From Ophiostoma sp. CBS 140.51 (Eukaryota > Ascomycota > Sordariomycetes > Ophiostomatales > Ophiostomataceae): 56,894 nucleotides of DNA. Of the stretch, positions 28,301 to 41,288 are shown one piece after another. The position numbers and the translations under genes are program-made. The first letter of the stretch is position 1. Every line of letters begins with the position of its first letter. The DNA lies in contig JANSLP010000209.1 of NCBI GenBank assembly GCA_029298735.1, forward strand, positions 1 to 56,894. Direction: 5' to 3'. Below the pieces are notes generated by a model. It was given only the letters and a program-made list of their open reading frames with translations. It searched no databases and was not told where the DNA came from.

Positions 28301-30043
28301 ATCTTACGACGTGAAATGATTTAGCAGATTTATTAAGTGGACGTATCGACTCGTTGCTTGCACAATTTTCTGTTGGTCCAAGTATTTCGTATCTCACAAT
28401 TATGTCTCAGCCCGAGGTATTTGTGTGCCGAGACGTTTTTTCTTCGGAGGTAGCACATTTGAGAACAAGATCGGAAAAAGGAAGGGGAAAGGAAGAGAAA
28501 TGGATGGTGGGAAGACGGGAAATACGGGCCAGGAAACATTCCGTGACTCGATGGTGAAGCACACAGAGGGACACATAAACACACAAAGATACCCTACTAT
28601 AGGGACGCTTGAGGTGCCCGAGAAGGCAGACCCGAAGGGGCAGACCCGAAGAAAAGTGAAAGCGTTAGTGCATGAGGCAACTGTGCATGAAGACTCGAAG
28701 TTGCGGGAAGAATGTGAAAGTCGTTGGGGTTGGGAAGCTAAAACGAAAAAGAAAAGAAAGTCGTAGAGAAAAAAGAGGGACCCAAAAGACCAAAGAGTCC
28801 AAAAAAGCTCAAGCCGCTTTTTCTTCACGATCCCCGTTCGCTACCTCGCTTCTTCGTCCCCCGTCTTCACCACGGAGTTAATGCTCCTGTGCTGGGTCAA
28901 GTTGGGGTCGTGCTGGGCTGCCGCGCTGGGCCCCGGTTTTATTCGAACCTCATTTTCGACGGTGTCTCTTTTTCTGCTTCTTGCTCTAATATTTCTCTCT
29001 CAATACCTCTTATTTCATATTAAGCGGCCTGGGCATATTGCACTGCAGATTAGCAGCGCGGGCCACGCGCCAACCATGCCTTGCCATTGGCCCATAGCCC
29101 CTTGTCAGCATTGTGAGGAGGAACATCTCTTTCGAAAGAAAAAGCAAGATGAAAAAAGGTTATTGGGATGAATTTGAAGTGAAGCAAGAGAGTGGGAAGA
29201 TTTACTCCGGAAGGCGCGCACAAAAAAGCACATGAGAAAGAACCATGGGCTGACATGCACAACCGAACCTTCCTTCTTCCAATGCAAAGAAAAGCGCACC
29301 AACGCACCTTCCCTCGAACAACCAGAAGGACGAGAAGCCGTGCTATTTGATTGGATCTTGGCGCTCCGGGCTTTTGGGGGCGGGAGGGAGGGAGGATGCG
29401 ACCCCCTCCTTCCCAAAAAGTGTAAAGCACGCATGGCGCCTGCGTTGTTTGTGCCTTCTCTTTTTTGCAGAAGATGCGCGCTCTCAGCGTTCTTTGGCTG
29501 TCTCGCTCTTTCCCAGAGCCACATTACACATCGCACGGAAAGAACAGTAGCGAGAGTGGGACGTCCGTCGTACCCCATAAAAATGGCAGTCATTACGTCA
29601 TGGGACGCGGAGCGAAGCCCCCGTTGCATCGCTCTTCCCTGTCAGGGAGCCACCACCCCTGTCGCTCGAAAAAGGCAACCCCTGCACTTTTTTGTGGCCT
29701 CTCCAGCGCTCTCATCTGCTCTTTCCTCTTATTTCGTGACCTGTGCCGTTGGGCTGCAGCGACTGCTTTTGGTTTGCTCTTTCCATTGCCATGCGATGTG
29801 ATGCATCTTCCTTTGCATATCGTTTGTTGTCCTCTCTTTCCTTCACCGCTTGCTTGTTGTCTGCTCCTTCCTCACTCGCGCTTTCTGTTTACTTACTTTG
29901 TGAGGCTGAAAGCTAGGGGGCCTGTCTCTTGAAAATACGACATACGTCTTCGAAAGGAACTAACGGTTGCATCTCCTTTTTCTGTTCCTCTGATTGAAAA
30001 TCGACAGGCTCCGAGGATGTTCCTTCGCCGTAGAACGAAGACA

Positions 30044-30150
30044 CAATACGAGCATTGGCAGACAAAAGGAAGATCTGTGCACCGCAACAACCGGTTTTCA
30101 GCCCCGAGAACTCACGTTGTTTTATTGACTCTTTGGACAGATATCAAGAC
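30044..30150 (+). repeat. Diverged direct repeat, copy A
   Basis: The stretch shares in order CAATACGAGCAT, GGCAGAC, GATCTGTGCAC, GCAA followed by ACCGGTTTT, and a later TTATTGACT-like segment with copy B at 30359. The two copies differ by small insertions (for example eight bases after GGCAGAC in copy A) and scattered substitutions. They lie about 315 bp apart in the same orientation. No coding frame or terminal inverted repeat was recognised. Confidence 0.6.
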
Positions 30151-30358
30151 ACAAAACGCGAGTGTCCATCTCTTATGAGAGCGATGAGATGTCAACGACT
30201 TATAAGTGAGCCGTTAAATTTGCGGTGCTCATATGGTCCTCTCAAAAACATTGCCTGGTAATTAATCTGCTTTTTGTTGACGGACAAGAAAGCCAAAAGC
30301 AAGTCCAAGTAAAATAAAAGCAAAATGGTTCTCTCATTATTTTCTTTCCGGGCCCTTT

Positions 30359-30460
30359 CAATACGAGCATCGGCAGACGATCTGTGCACTGCAAGAACCG
30401 GTTTTGTTCCCCGGCTGTCTTATTGTTCTTATTGACCTTCCTGGGCACATTATCTGCCAA
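30359..30460 (+). repeat. Diverged direct repeat, copy B
   Basis: This is the partner of copy A at 30044-30150, with the same blocks in the same order, including GATCTGTGCACTGCAAGAACC followed by GGTTTT and a TTATTGACC segment. The pair could be an old local duplication or the remains of a repeated element. Confidence 0.6.
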
Positions 30461-31064
30461 ATATCTACCAATATCTGCAAATATCTCCAGGCTGCTTTCC
30501 CAGGTGGGCTCCAGCACCGTTGCATCGCGCCTCTCGGTCGTCAAATCAGAGCAAATAAAACGAGCGCGTCTGCTGCGTGTTGCTCTGTCATCATTGTCCA
30601 TCGAAGAAAAAGGGAACTACATGTCCTAACAAGCGAGAAGAACCACAATCTTAATTTGAATGGGACCCCGCTGAGCCCACTGATGAGAGTGACCCTCGCT
30701 CCTCCGCGACCCATTCCCAAGGATACGCGGCACCCTGTCCGCCGTCTTTGCTTGCCTCCCATTTTTACTTTGGACGACGCATGCAAAACGGAGCACCGAT
30801 GGAAATAGAACTTCGGACGCGACTTGCCTTGTCTGAACAGGCTCACAAGTTGGAACTGCTACTTCGGACTCAAAAACTCATACGACGCCGGTACTTTTGT
30901 TTCCTTGCCGTTTGTCGTCTTATTATTATCCCAGCCTTGGATCCTTGAATCCAAGAATCCATGAATCCGCAAGCCTTGCATGCAGCATCGCCGCGCCGTT
31001 TCCGTCCGGGCGGCATATCAGGGGCTGCAATATGACGGAGGACTGATGCCGCTCGTGCATCCTG

Positions 31065-31094
31065 TCTCCATCTCCATCTCCATCTCCATCTCCG
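31065..31094 (+). repeat. Hexanucleotide microsatellite (TCTCCA)5
   Basis: Five tandem copies of TCTCCA, the last ending in G. Confidence 0.9.
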
Positions 31095-32279
31095 TCTACC
31101 AGCGAAAGCCTTGTTTCCTTACCCAAACAGGTAATTGTTCCATCTCGTGGGTTGTGTATGTGTACATACAAGTTTATCTCGCAGAGAGTACAAGTGACAA
31201 TTAAGATACACGCTCTTGGAAATACAGCAGATCTCGATATCGTTCCTGGGTAACTCCCTGTAATTGTGGCCCCCAGGGTCTCAGTAAAACAACCGTCGTA
31301 AAGGAAAAAATAATAGCAGCCTTGATATTAGTCTGACGGAGGATGAACGAGGCAACTCCGAGCTTTCCGTCTTCTTTTCTTTTCTGCTTCTTTCCTGGTT
31401 CTTTCCTGGCCTGTCCATTCCTTCGTCTCTTCATTTCTTCATATCCCTTTCAATCCTCCGTTTGGTGCCAGGCGGCCTTGCTCTTGGCGCCCAAAAGTCA
31501 GATATTCAACAACTAAAAACCATGTGGCACCCCTAGCCTTGCTGGCAATGGTGCCCCTAGAAGAGCTAAATAACAGCCCCCCTTGCTTCCGGCTCCCGAC
31601 TGGCAGCCAGCCACCCCCTATTTTTGAACTCTCGCCCACAGGTCGCCGAGAAAATGGGTTGGAAGTGGGTGCGCCCGCCCCAGAAAGAAAATGGAAATAA
31701 AAAAGAAAGAACAACAAAGAAAGCAGCCCTTGGAAGACAGCAAGCCACTGCTGCAACTGTGAAGTCGTTATGACGATTGTATTTCCTTTTCCTTCCTCAA
31801 TGTTTCTCTTTCTCTCTTCTCTCCCTTGCGTTTCCTTCCCGCTGCGTCTCACAGTCTGTGCCGTTCCCGAGACTGCACTGTAATATGCTGCAGTTGACAT
31901 GCACTTGACAGGTAACGCTAATGCAGTGTTCTTTCCTGTTTGAAGGAGAATGCAGTGTGGCCCTCATTTCTTGTCAAGAGTGGACGTATCTTACTTCTGC
32001 ATACTCGTGCTAGCCGCTGAAGGAGGGCCAGAAGGCGGTAGGCGGCAGCCACCAACGACAAACACGAACATTCCCATGTTTTCTTTGTGTCTCTTTCCTT
32101 CCCGCAACCCCTTCTCATCCATGTGGCATTCTGCCTCTTCCCCATCTCCCAACTTTCCCGCTAAAAACGAAAAATAAAATTATCGAAATCTACGACATCT
32201 CTTGGACTATTGATTCTCACGTTCCCCTTACCTCTTTCTCGCAAGCACAAGTACTTTCTTACTTGTATGCATACTGCCT

Positions 32280-32304
32280 GGCCGGCCGGCCGGCCGCCGG
32301 CCCC
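32280..32304. repeat. GGCC-type palindromic GC cluster
   Basis: Repeated GGCC units form a short, self-complementary, very GC-rich block in otherwise moderate-GC DNA. It could fold into a hairpin, and no function is assigned. Confidence 0.7.
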
Positions 32305-32634
32305 TTACCACCTTATTGACTTATGTCAGTGGGTGCTTCGGGAATAGGACAGGAAAATAAGGGAAACAAAAACAAAAACGCGCTTTGGCTCTTCCTTCCT
32401 TTATTATTCTTTGTTTTCTTCTTTATCTAGCCTTGTATTTTGCATTTTGCTCAAGTTGTGCCCTCTTCTGCACAAAGTGGCTGCATCGTTGCTTTGCATG
32501 TGCCTGCTGTAGAGATAGCATGAAGATATGATAAAAGAGACGAAAACAACAGTGCTACATGCTCCGAATTGCCCTCTGTCTGTGACGTCGTACGCCATTC
32601 TCCCGCACAGATAATAATGCAAGACAGGCACAGG

Positions 32635-32658
32635 CACAAGCACAAGCACAAGCACAAG
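32635..32658 (+). repeat. Hexanucleotide microsatellite (CACAAG)4
   Basis: Four perfect tandem copies of CACAAG, preceded by two imperfect copies (GGCACAGG region). Confidence 0.9.
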
Positions 32659-33262
32659 CAAGATACAAGCACCAAATCTGCCCAAAAGGGTTGTATTGCA
32701 GCAGAGCAGCTGCTGCCGTGGCATCCCGGAACGAACAACAAACGGGGTGGTTTTGGGCAGGTTGCGAGATGAGATGCATATTTACTGAGTAACAGAGGGC
32801 AAATAAATCCGAGCGTGTAATTGCAGTTGCGGCCCAAAGGCTATTTTTATATTTCCTTTATATTGCGATGACATAGGACAAGACAAAATTTGCCAATATT
32901 CCGTACAATCTCCAATTATGGCATTTTGACAGCCGGCTGGGATTTTTCCTAGCAAAAGGACTGAAAGCGATTCAACATTTGCAAAGTGCATTAAAGGACT
33001 AGTTAGAAATGATATGATAATTCAGAAACGAAAAGTACTGGCTGGTATCACAGAACAATATAAATCAAGTAAATCAAAAGAGAGCGCAAAACAAACAACA
33101 AAGGAAAGATAGGTCAGATAAAGAGCAGTGACAGTAGGAAAATCTAACAAGATCAAAAAAGGCCAAAAGATGTCGTCAAAATATAAACACAAAAGATATA
33201 GATGACCTGGTGCAAAAAAATCAAATAAAAATCAAAAGACATGAATCATTACCACAACCTCG

Positions 33263-36200
33263 TTATCGGGTTTCTTCCTCAGCGGTGACAGCACGTCGAG
33301 CAATGTCTTGGCTCAACTCGGCAATCGTCACGCCCTCGACTGTCTGCACTGTGACGCCTGTTTCGCGAGCAATCCAGCCCAGCACAAATATCGAGTCGAG
33401 GGAGTCAATACCGTAGCTGCCGAGCGACTGGTGGCGGTCAAAGTCGTCCGAGACCATACCCTTGCGCCGGGCGACTGTTGCGATGAGAGCTGTGCACACG
33501 GCTTGAGCAGCCTCCTCAGGCGTTGGTGCAATCCGGATAGCGGACCGTAGATCCTGCCCAGCGGCCTGGCGAGCCGCCGAGTTCAGTCCGTGAGGCGGTG
33601 CGTCGACCTGGTTGAGGTATCGAAACAGAGCAGTTCGCGTCCAAAACGGGTCCGATGGCTGGTTCTGGATCGTCAGCCCACCTGTACCGACCGTAGTCAC
33701 GATTTGAGCAGGAACGTTGAGGCTGGTCTCAGAACCAGGCAGGGCCATGGCTCTGTCAAGAATAGACAGCGCATCTTGGATGCGGATGCCAATGAAGCCA
33801 CTGGCCTTCATGGCATCGAGTAGGCCCTCGTTCTCGGCCACCATGCCCGCACCGAGGACCAATCCAAGATCAATGGACACGCTGTGCATCCCGAGTGAGC
33901 TCCGGTGCCGAGCCAAGGCATCTTGATAGCAATTGCCTGCAGAGTAGTTGGCCTGACCACGGTTTCCAATGATGCCAGACGAGCTGGACAAGAAGACGAA
34001 GAAGTCCATGTCCTTGGGCAGCTGCTGATGGAGGTTGCTCGAGCCGACCGCCTTTGGCTCGAAAGCGTTCTGCCAACGATCGTAGTCCATGCTAGGGAAT
34101 GCAACATCCTGGAGAGAAGTCAGTGAGAATGAAAAACTTAGTCAAATGTTGGGAAGGGAATCTACTTACGTCAACAACACCCGCGCATTGGATTGCACCT
34201 CGAATAGGTGGCATAACAGCCTGGACCTTCTTGATGGATACGGCCAGTTGCTCGCCATTGCAGATGTCCGTTGCAAACGCTCGAGCATGAACACCAGAAG
34301 CGTGAAGTTTTGTGATGAACGCCTTGGCCACCTTGGAGCTTGCTCCGGATCTCGAGAAAAATGCAATGTGCTTTGCACCACACTTCATAAGATGCTCGGC
34401 AATGCTTCGACCCAGGCCGCCAAAACCACCGATGAGTAGGTAGGTCCCAGAAGGCGAAAGTGCTGCTTCGGAGGTCGACTGCACGACGGTATTGACCAAG
34501 TTTGCACCGGCATCAGACTCTGTGAACACCAAGTGTGGCCCAACAAAAGGGTTTGTAGATGCCTCGCTCAAGGCCTTTTGAAGGTCGCACATGTTGTGCT
34601 CGATGGTACAGCGCATCGCGTCCAAGCCCGGGATTAGCTTAAGGATCTTGTCAATATCTAAGGCAAGACGTTGTGCTTCATTCGGCCGGCGAGCCTCGAG
34701 GAGATTGATGTCCACAGTCTCAAAACTGACATTCTTGTCGGCAAGAGGGGGACTGGGGGTGCGACATCCCTTCTGGGCAACACGAATGACACGGCCACCT
34801 AGAGCAAGAGAGCTTGGTGTTAGTAATTGTAACCTAGATACCGGGTCTGACATCCAAACCGCCTATAACTTACATTCTGCAACACAGACGAAAGCCTGCT
34901 CGATGTGACAAGATGTCGGGTCAAATACAGCGTCCACGCCAAAGCGTTGCGTAATGTCCAACACGCGTGTCTCAAACTCGTCACTTGTGCTCCTTGCATC
35001 CAAGATATGACTCGAGGGTATCTTGAAGTGTTCACGTGCCATGGTCTTCTCATCTTCTGCCAGGCACGCCGCGAGCACGTTTCCTCCAAGTGCCAAGGCA
35101 ACCTGGATTGCAGCCTGTCCGTATGCCGATGAGACGCCGTAGACAAGGACAAAGTCTCCTTTCATGATGCGACGGCTGGTGTTAAGAGCATACATTGCCG
35201 TAGCAAATGCAGTTGGACAGCTGCCTTGCCAATCCCCAGGGCTCTCGACCCGGCGCACCTTGCTGGCATCGACGATGACATGGGTCTTGAGCGTTCCCCG
35301 TGTTCTGGCGACAACGTAGTTGCCCTTTTGGAAGCCGACAGCTCCTATCCCAGTTTCCACAACATGGCCAAAGACATCGGTTCCTACCAGCTGTGTGGGA
35401 ATGCCACTGGTCGCGTGGATGATGTCTTCAGGAAGCAGATTCGAGCCAACAACAGCGATTCGGACTTCATTTGGAAGCAACCCGCTATGGAAGGCTTCGA
35501 CGTCCTCGACAAACCGCGGCCCATCAGCTGCTTGCAGCGAAGCCATATCAAGCTTCATTGCCCTTCCCTTAGCCAGAAGTGGCGTCTGCTTGACAAGGGG
35601 ACCTTGCTCAATTATGCGGTTCAATGTTTCGAGTGGCATGAGGCGAGGAATCAGCAACCTGCCGTTGGAGTAGGCAAACTCTGCATCCTCAGGAGAGCTC
35701 AGGAGACCTTTGTTGACGGCCGTTGTTTTGAAATTGCTCTTAACAATGTGGACAATGCTGTTGATGAGCGTCTCTGGGACGCGAGAAGAGTTGTTGCCGC
35801 TCGGGCCGTGAAGATCAGATCCGATGTCGAGGGTCACGATCTTTCTCTTGCATTGTTCAGACCGCAAGGTGCGAGCCAGTCCCAGGAAAGCCGAGCGCTC
35901 TGGATCGGTACAGTCAACTTGACCACCTTGAGTGAGCCAGAAAACGCCCCGAGACCCAGTAAGAAGGCCATGGAGGAGTTTGAAGAGCTGTGGTCCCAAA
36001 GTTGTGATGAGGGGTATGTCAACCTCAACAAGAGACAGTACAAAACCGTCGGACTGCTCTTTGAAGTTTGTGACTGAGTTGATGTTGATCTCGTGAACAT
36101 CCAATGCCAGCTGCTGCTCAAGGATGGGACGCAATGTGCTTTTCAGCTTGGCGACAAAGGTAGACATGGGATGTGGGAGAAGGACGGTGAGTTTGTCGCG

Positions 36201-39200
36201 CTTCATAGCTGGTGTCACTTCCAGGTGACTTTGTCTCGGCATTTTCTGAGCAGAAAGAGACGAGCCCGTTTTTGCTGATGCATTATCGACGTGGAAACCA
36301 GCGGCTTGGATGACAAGTTGAAGTGCCTCGTACTGTGCACTGTCAATCATACCGCCCATTTTGGATAGGACGATGAGCCAGCCACTATCATCGACACGCT
36401 GAAAGCATGGTGTCAGGCTGTCGACGGACATTTGCTCATCAACCGAACAGAAAACGAGGCCATGCTTGTCATTATCTGACACGGTCCCGGTATGTTGGAT
36501 GCGGTCAAATCCAGGGCCAGTCTCCTTCAGCATCCGAATGTGTTGCAAGACCTTCTCCGAGTTTGCACCAGACACGATGCAGCGAGAAAACCGAGGGGTC
36601 TCATAACCAGCTGTGAGATTGTTGAGAATGAGTCTTGTGATTTTCAAGGCCTCAGCGACTGCATCCAGATGTTCAATGCCGGCATTGGAGAAGTTCATGC
36701 CATCGTGATGACGAGAGTTTGGGTCGTGCGGGACATGGTAGAGGATAGAAAGAGCAGGGTTCTTGTGAGAGGCAAGATCGACGATGCCTTGGATGCTGGA
36801 GGGGAAATCGAAACCCAGAGAGGCAATGCTGCTGGCATCCTGCTTCCAGACAATCTCCGAACACAAGTTTCGATGGGAAGGCAAAAAGCCGCCACTGCCT
36901 GGGGTTATCTGGTTGGAAGCAGACTTGAACAGCAAATCTTCAAAAACGACTGCCGGTGCGCGGAGTTCCTCGTCAAACATCGTGATGTCCGCCATGGCGC
37001 CTCTGGATGCCGTTTTGCGAGCGGTGGTGAAGCCCCTAAAGCGCGAGCCTGCACCTTTCGGTGGTGTTGCCGAGACAAAGATGCGACCTGCCGAACAGGG
37101 AAGCATGGCACCTCTATCTTCACCAAGAGGGATGACCGTTTGAAGCATGGTGTCCAAGGTTGCTGGGTGGATGATGTAGTCAAACTCAAATTTGAAAGGC
37201 ATCTGGGCCTTGGTGTCGGGAATTTGGATGACAGCATGGGCTGATGCGTCACCGCGCTGGATTTCGACGAGGTTGCGAAATTGTGGTCCATAGGTCATGC
37301 CGATGACATCGAGCGTTTCGTAGAACTGACGTGGATTGAGAGGAGTATGGCACAGCTTTTGCACATATCGGCAAGCCTGGCGCTGGGCATTTGTCCCAAG
37401 TCTTTGCTCTAGCTCTGTTGCAGAAGTAATGCTTTCCCTGCAGTACACAACAGAAAAGTGACCCCTGCAATGTGTTGTCCAAGGACCATCGGTTGGCTTG
37501 GAAAGTATGGAGAACTTGTAGGTGCTGTTGGACTTTTGGAAGTCTTCGTCATCTTCGTCGAGAATATGCGCACTAAGCATGTGCTCGAGTCCCTGTGTCG
37601 ATGTTGGAATGAGCATTGGCTTGACGATCTTGAAGTTGGTCACCTCATAGCCCAAGATCTTCCGGCTGTGGTCTGCAAGTTGCTTTGCAGCCTCGACGGC
37701 CATTGCAATCATGCCACCAGCAGGGTAGATGATGGATCTTTGAATGACATGGTCCTCCAGCCAAGGGTTCTCTTGCACTCGGAAGAAACCTCGCCAGCGA
37801 GGGTCTTGTGGTGTGGAGTTTTCCAGAGGTGCGCCAATGATGTCTTCACGGCCATGGCTGCGGAACCGGTTGGTACTGGACAGATGCGACTCATGCCAGT
37901 ACTTTTTGGAGTGGTCAAAAGGGTAGGACGGAACGTCAACTAGATGGCAAGGCTTGTCTTCCGTATTTGGACTGTTCACAGTGTTAGTAAAAATATTTGG
38001 CCTGGGCATGTGCCATGTATGGACATAACAAACTTTGTGAGGGGCCAATTGAGTTCGAATGAGAACCCCTGGGCCCAAAGATTTCCCAGTGCCTCAAGAA
38101 CTGTTAGAGATGCATCCCGATCGCGGTGTAACAAAGATGCATAGCTTGGCGCAGTGGAGGCGTCTGAAGAGTTTCTGCTTTGCAAGCTGCCGTGGATCTG
38201 ATGCAGTGTAGATTCCCACACACGATGTGGGCTCACTTCGAGCAGACTGTCGGGAATTGTCGTCTCCATCAAGACTGCAGCAGCTTGGTAGAACTGCACG
38301 GGCTGGACCAGGTTTTTCACCCAATACTCAGGACCAAGTTCAGAGAGCGAAACCTGCCGACCGAACACAGAAGAAAAGAAAGCCACCGGCCGAGAAGTAG
38401 CAAGCGGAGGTCCGAGATCCTTCAAAGAGTCACGATAGATGCCTTCGATGACCTGCATGTGCCGAGAGTGGTAAGCGGTGCTCACATTGACCTTTGTTGC
38501 TCGGTGGCCGCGGCTGCGGAAGAAGTCGTGGAGAACGAAAATTCCATTGGCATCACCGGAAAGTGTGACAGATGACGGGCCGTTGATGCATGCGACGTCA
38601 ACAGAGCTGACATTTGCCTCGGCGATTCCATTGCGGGCACCTTCTTCCGAGAGTGCTACAGCCAGCATGCCTCCTTGGATCTCAGGCTTCAGATTCGAAA
38701 TCTGAGAGACGGCCTGGCCACGGAAGTATGCAATTTTCCAAGCATCTTCCCTGGTGATGGCACCGGCAGCATAGGCAGCCGCGATCTCTCCTGAAGAATG
38801 GCCGACAACAGAGGTCGGCACGATACCAGCAGAAAACAAGAGGTCGACAAGGGCAACCTGGATAGCCGTCGTGGCTGGTTGAGATATCTGCGGGTCCGAG
38901 ATTTGAGAAAGCTCTTTACCGCGATGGAGTTCATCCCAAAAACATAATGAGCTTCCAAGGATAGAGCTCATGTACCAGCTCGCTGTGGAAATGCTCGAGT
39001 AAAATGTCTGATACTTGAGCAACTCGCGTCCCATAGCATACCACTGTGCTCCCTGTCCGCAAAAGACAAAAGCGAGCTCTTTCGGTGTGCAACGTGTGCG
39101 TAGTGGCTTTGGTGTGCAGTTTGTCTCCAGCTTCTGGTACAGCTCCGTGGCTGTCGATGCAACGATGAATGTGCGCCAGCTCAGACGCGACCGGCGTGAT

Positions 39201-41288
39201 AGGAGAGTGTAGGCGTAGTTGGTTTCGAACCCGACTGTGGATGTATTTTTGGCAACATACTTGGCCTGGGATTCGATAACTCTTGTGAGTCCTGCCTCAT
39301 CGTGACCGGAGAAGACAAAAAGATGGCGGCGGGGAGATTGGGCGTTCGTTCGTGTTCTGCTCTCAAGTTCATCACCGGGAAAGAGAAATGTGTTGTGATG
39401 CCCGCCAGCTATCTTGCGCTCGGAGAGGAAGTGAGGTGTGTCATCCAGGACGACATGAGCGTTGGTTCCACCAAAACCGAACGAGTTGACGCTAGCGCGA
39501 CGGAGACCAGAAACTGGCCAAGGTGTGAGATCGGTGGCGATCTGGTTGCGTTAGTAAAAAGGAATAAATAGGAAAAGAAAACATAGCCAAATATGACAAG
39601 AGTTCTGCGTACCTTCAGCTTCATGCGATCAAAGTCGATGTTTGGGTTGGGAGAGTTGAAATTGAGATGTTTGGGGATGAATCCCCGCTCAACGACGAGT
39701 ATGCCTTTGATCAATCCAGCCACGCCAGCACTTCCTTCTAGGTGACCAATGTTTGTCTTCACAGAGCCAATGATAAGCGGGTTCTCGGATGTGCGGTGCT
39801 TGCAAAACAGCTCAGCCGCAGCCTGTGTCTCCTTGACATCGCCGACCTGGGTGCCGGTTCCGTGACACTCCATGTACGCTGTCCGGGTGATATCGAGTCC
39901 AGAATTGCGGTAGATGTCGCTCATATTCTGAACTTGGCGGGCTTGGCTCGGGAGGGTGATACCTGTGACTGGAGTCAACATTTGGAACAAAATTAAGACT
40001 CATGCAGTGCGGCAGTGAAACAAAAAAACCAACCTTGCGTATGGCCATCCTGATTGCTGGCTGTTGCACGGATCACTGCCCGGATTGTGTCATTTGCGGC
40101 GATGGCATCTTTGAGGCGCTTGAGGATCAGAACGCCAGTTCCCTCTCCGCGTCCATAACCGTTGGCACGTTCGTCAAAGGTATAACACCGTCCGTCAGAG
40201 CCAAGGATGTTGAGGTTTGCCATTGGCACGAGGGTGTTTGGCGAGAAAATTAGTCCAACACCCGCAGCGACGCCCTTATAAGTCAGTATGCGGCGGAATT
40301 GGCAAAAAAGGACATTAAGTAAGACTTACCACATTGGACTCTCCAGATAGCAGGCTTTTGCATGCTTGGTGTACTGCAATCATACTCGCAGAGCAACCAG
40401 TATCTATGGTTTGACTGGTGCCCGCAAAGTCAAAGGCATGAGAGATCCGGTTGGCCAAAATGGCAATGCCGTTCCCCGTTGCGGAATACGGGGGTGTTGT
40501 GTCAGGATCGCGCATGCATGGTTGCTCGTAATCTAATTTATCGGACATGTTAGGATCATGTCAAACTTCAAAATTGCTCGAGACGCTGCTGTAAGGGAAC
40601 TCACCTCGCACGAAAGAGCCGCAAAAAACGCTCGTGGCTGTGTTGGACAACGAGCCAACAGGAATCCCGGCTAGAGGTTGTGAGTGTCAGTGATTTTGTA
40701 CCGAAAAATGCGGTGAAAGTGAACAATTCATGTAAACAAACGTACCGCTGTCAAGGGCTTCGTAAACGACTTCAAGCAGCATTCGTTGCTGTGGGTCCAT
40801 GGACACCGCTTCTGCGGTAGATATCGAGAAAAACTATGTGCACACTTGTCAGTTCACAATATCTAGGGGAAAAGCAGTCTAGGTGGAAAATAAAAAATAT
40901 TTGATTTGAATGGAGGAGTGCCGCAACTTACTGGTGCATCAAAGGCTGTAATATCGCCTTTTATGAAATGAGCGCCGCGGATATGGAACTAGATTTGGGC
41001 GTCTTAGTAGGTTGGAGACGTTATCGGTCAACACCAGACCGCCACAGTACAAAATAACAAAGAACTCTTGGAGGTACTCACACTTCCTGGCCGGTTTGGG
41101 TCTGGATGGTACCAGCCTTTGGCATTGAAACGATCGCTCGGGATCTCGGACCAAGCATCTTTACCGTCCCGGATCATCTCCCAGAAGTTTTCGATGTTGT
41201 CGGCATCACCAGGAAACCGACAAGCCATGCCAACGACGGCAATAGCATCATCTGTGTGGCCATCTGGCCGTGCATATGTCGACCCCAT
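33263..41288 (-). CDS. Highly reducing type I polyketide synthase, KS-AT-DH-(vestigial MT)-ER-KR-ACP
   Basis: Eleven exons on the minus strand: 41288-41082, 40988-40932, 40833-40746, 40670-40605, 40532-40330, 40274-40034, 39962-39613, 39541-38034, 37971-34874, 34798-34170 and 34108-33263. Introns are 55-98 nt; donors are mostly GTRAGT, with GTTTGT at 38033 and GTTGGT at 40033. The joined frame is exactly 7293 nt, 2430 residues. KS: Cys 186 (DTGCSAS), His 321 (CHGTGT), KTNIGH. AT: GHSSG, Ser 653. DH: His 981 (LEDHVIQ) and HPATLD. An MT remnant starts near 1309. ER is centred near 1850. KR: GGFGGLGRS at about 2063 and Tyr 2204 (GQANYSAGN). ACP: Ser 2385 (GIDSLDS). There is no thioesterase or other release domain. 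It should build a reduced chain from malonyl-CoA; the product is unknown. Start chosen at MGSTYARP, next to the KS; an upstream in-frame ATG at 41378 is possible. Confidence 0.92.

Larger units (their letters stand above)
24751..33262. other. Long gene-poor region between the histidine kinase and PKS 3' end
   Basis: About 8.5 kb with no coding region I can support on either strand. From 24751 to about 27170 the plus strand is strongly purine-rich, so the histidine kinase transcript strand is pyrimidine-rich; that fits a long C/T-rich promoter and leader. From about 27430 to 28060 it is T/C-rich. The rest contains only short open frames with no family resemblance, microsatellites and one diverged direct repeat pair. 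Base composition is not obviously AT-rich, so gross RIP is not evident by eye. Confidence 0.55.

Noticed and set aside
32280..32658. Possible CRISPR-like or satellite array from the clustered short repeats
   Set aside because: The repeats are simple hexamers and GGCC units without spacers, ordinary microsatellites in a eukaryote.
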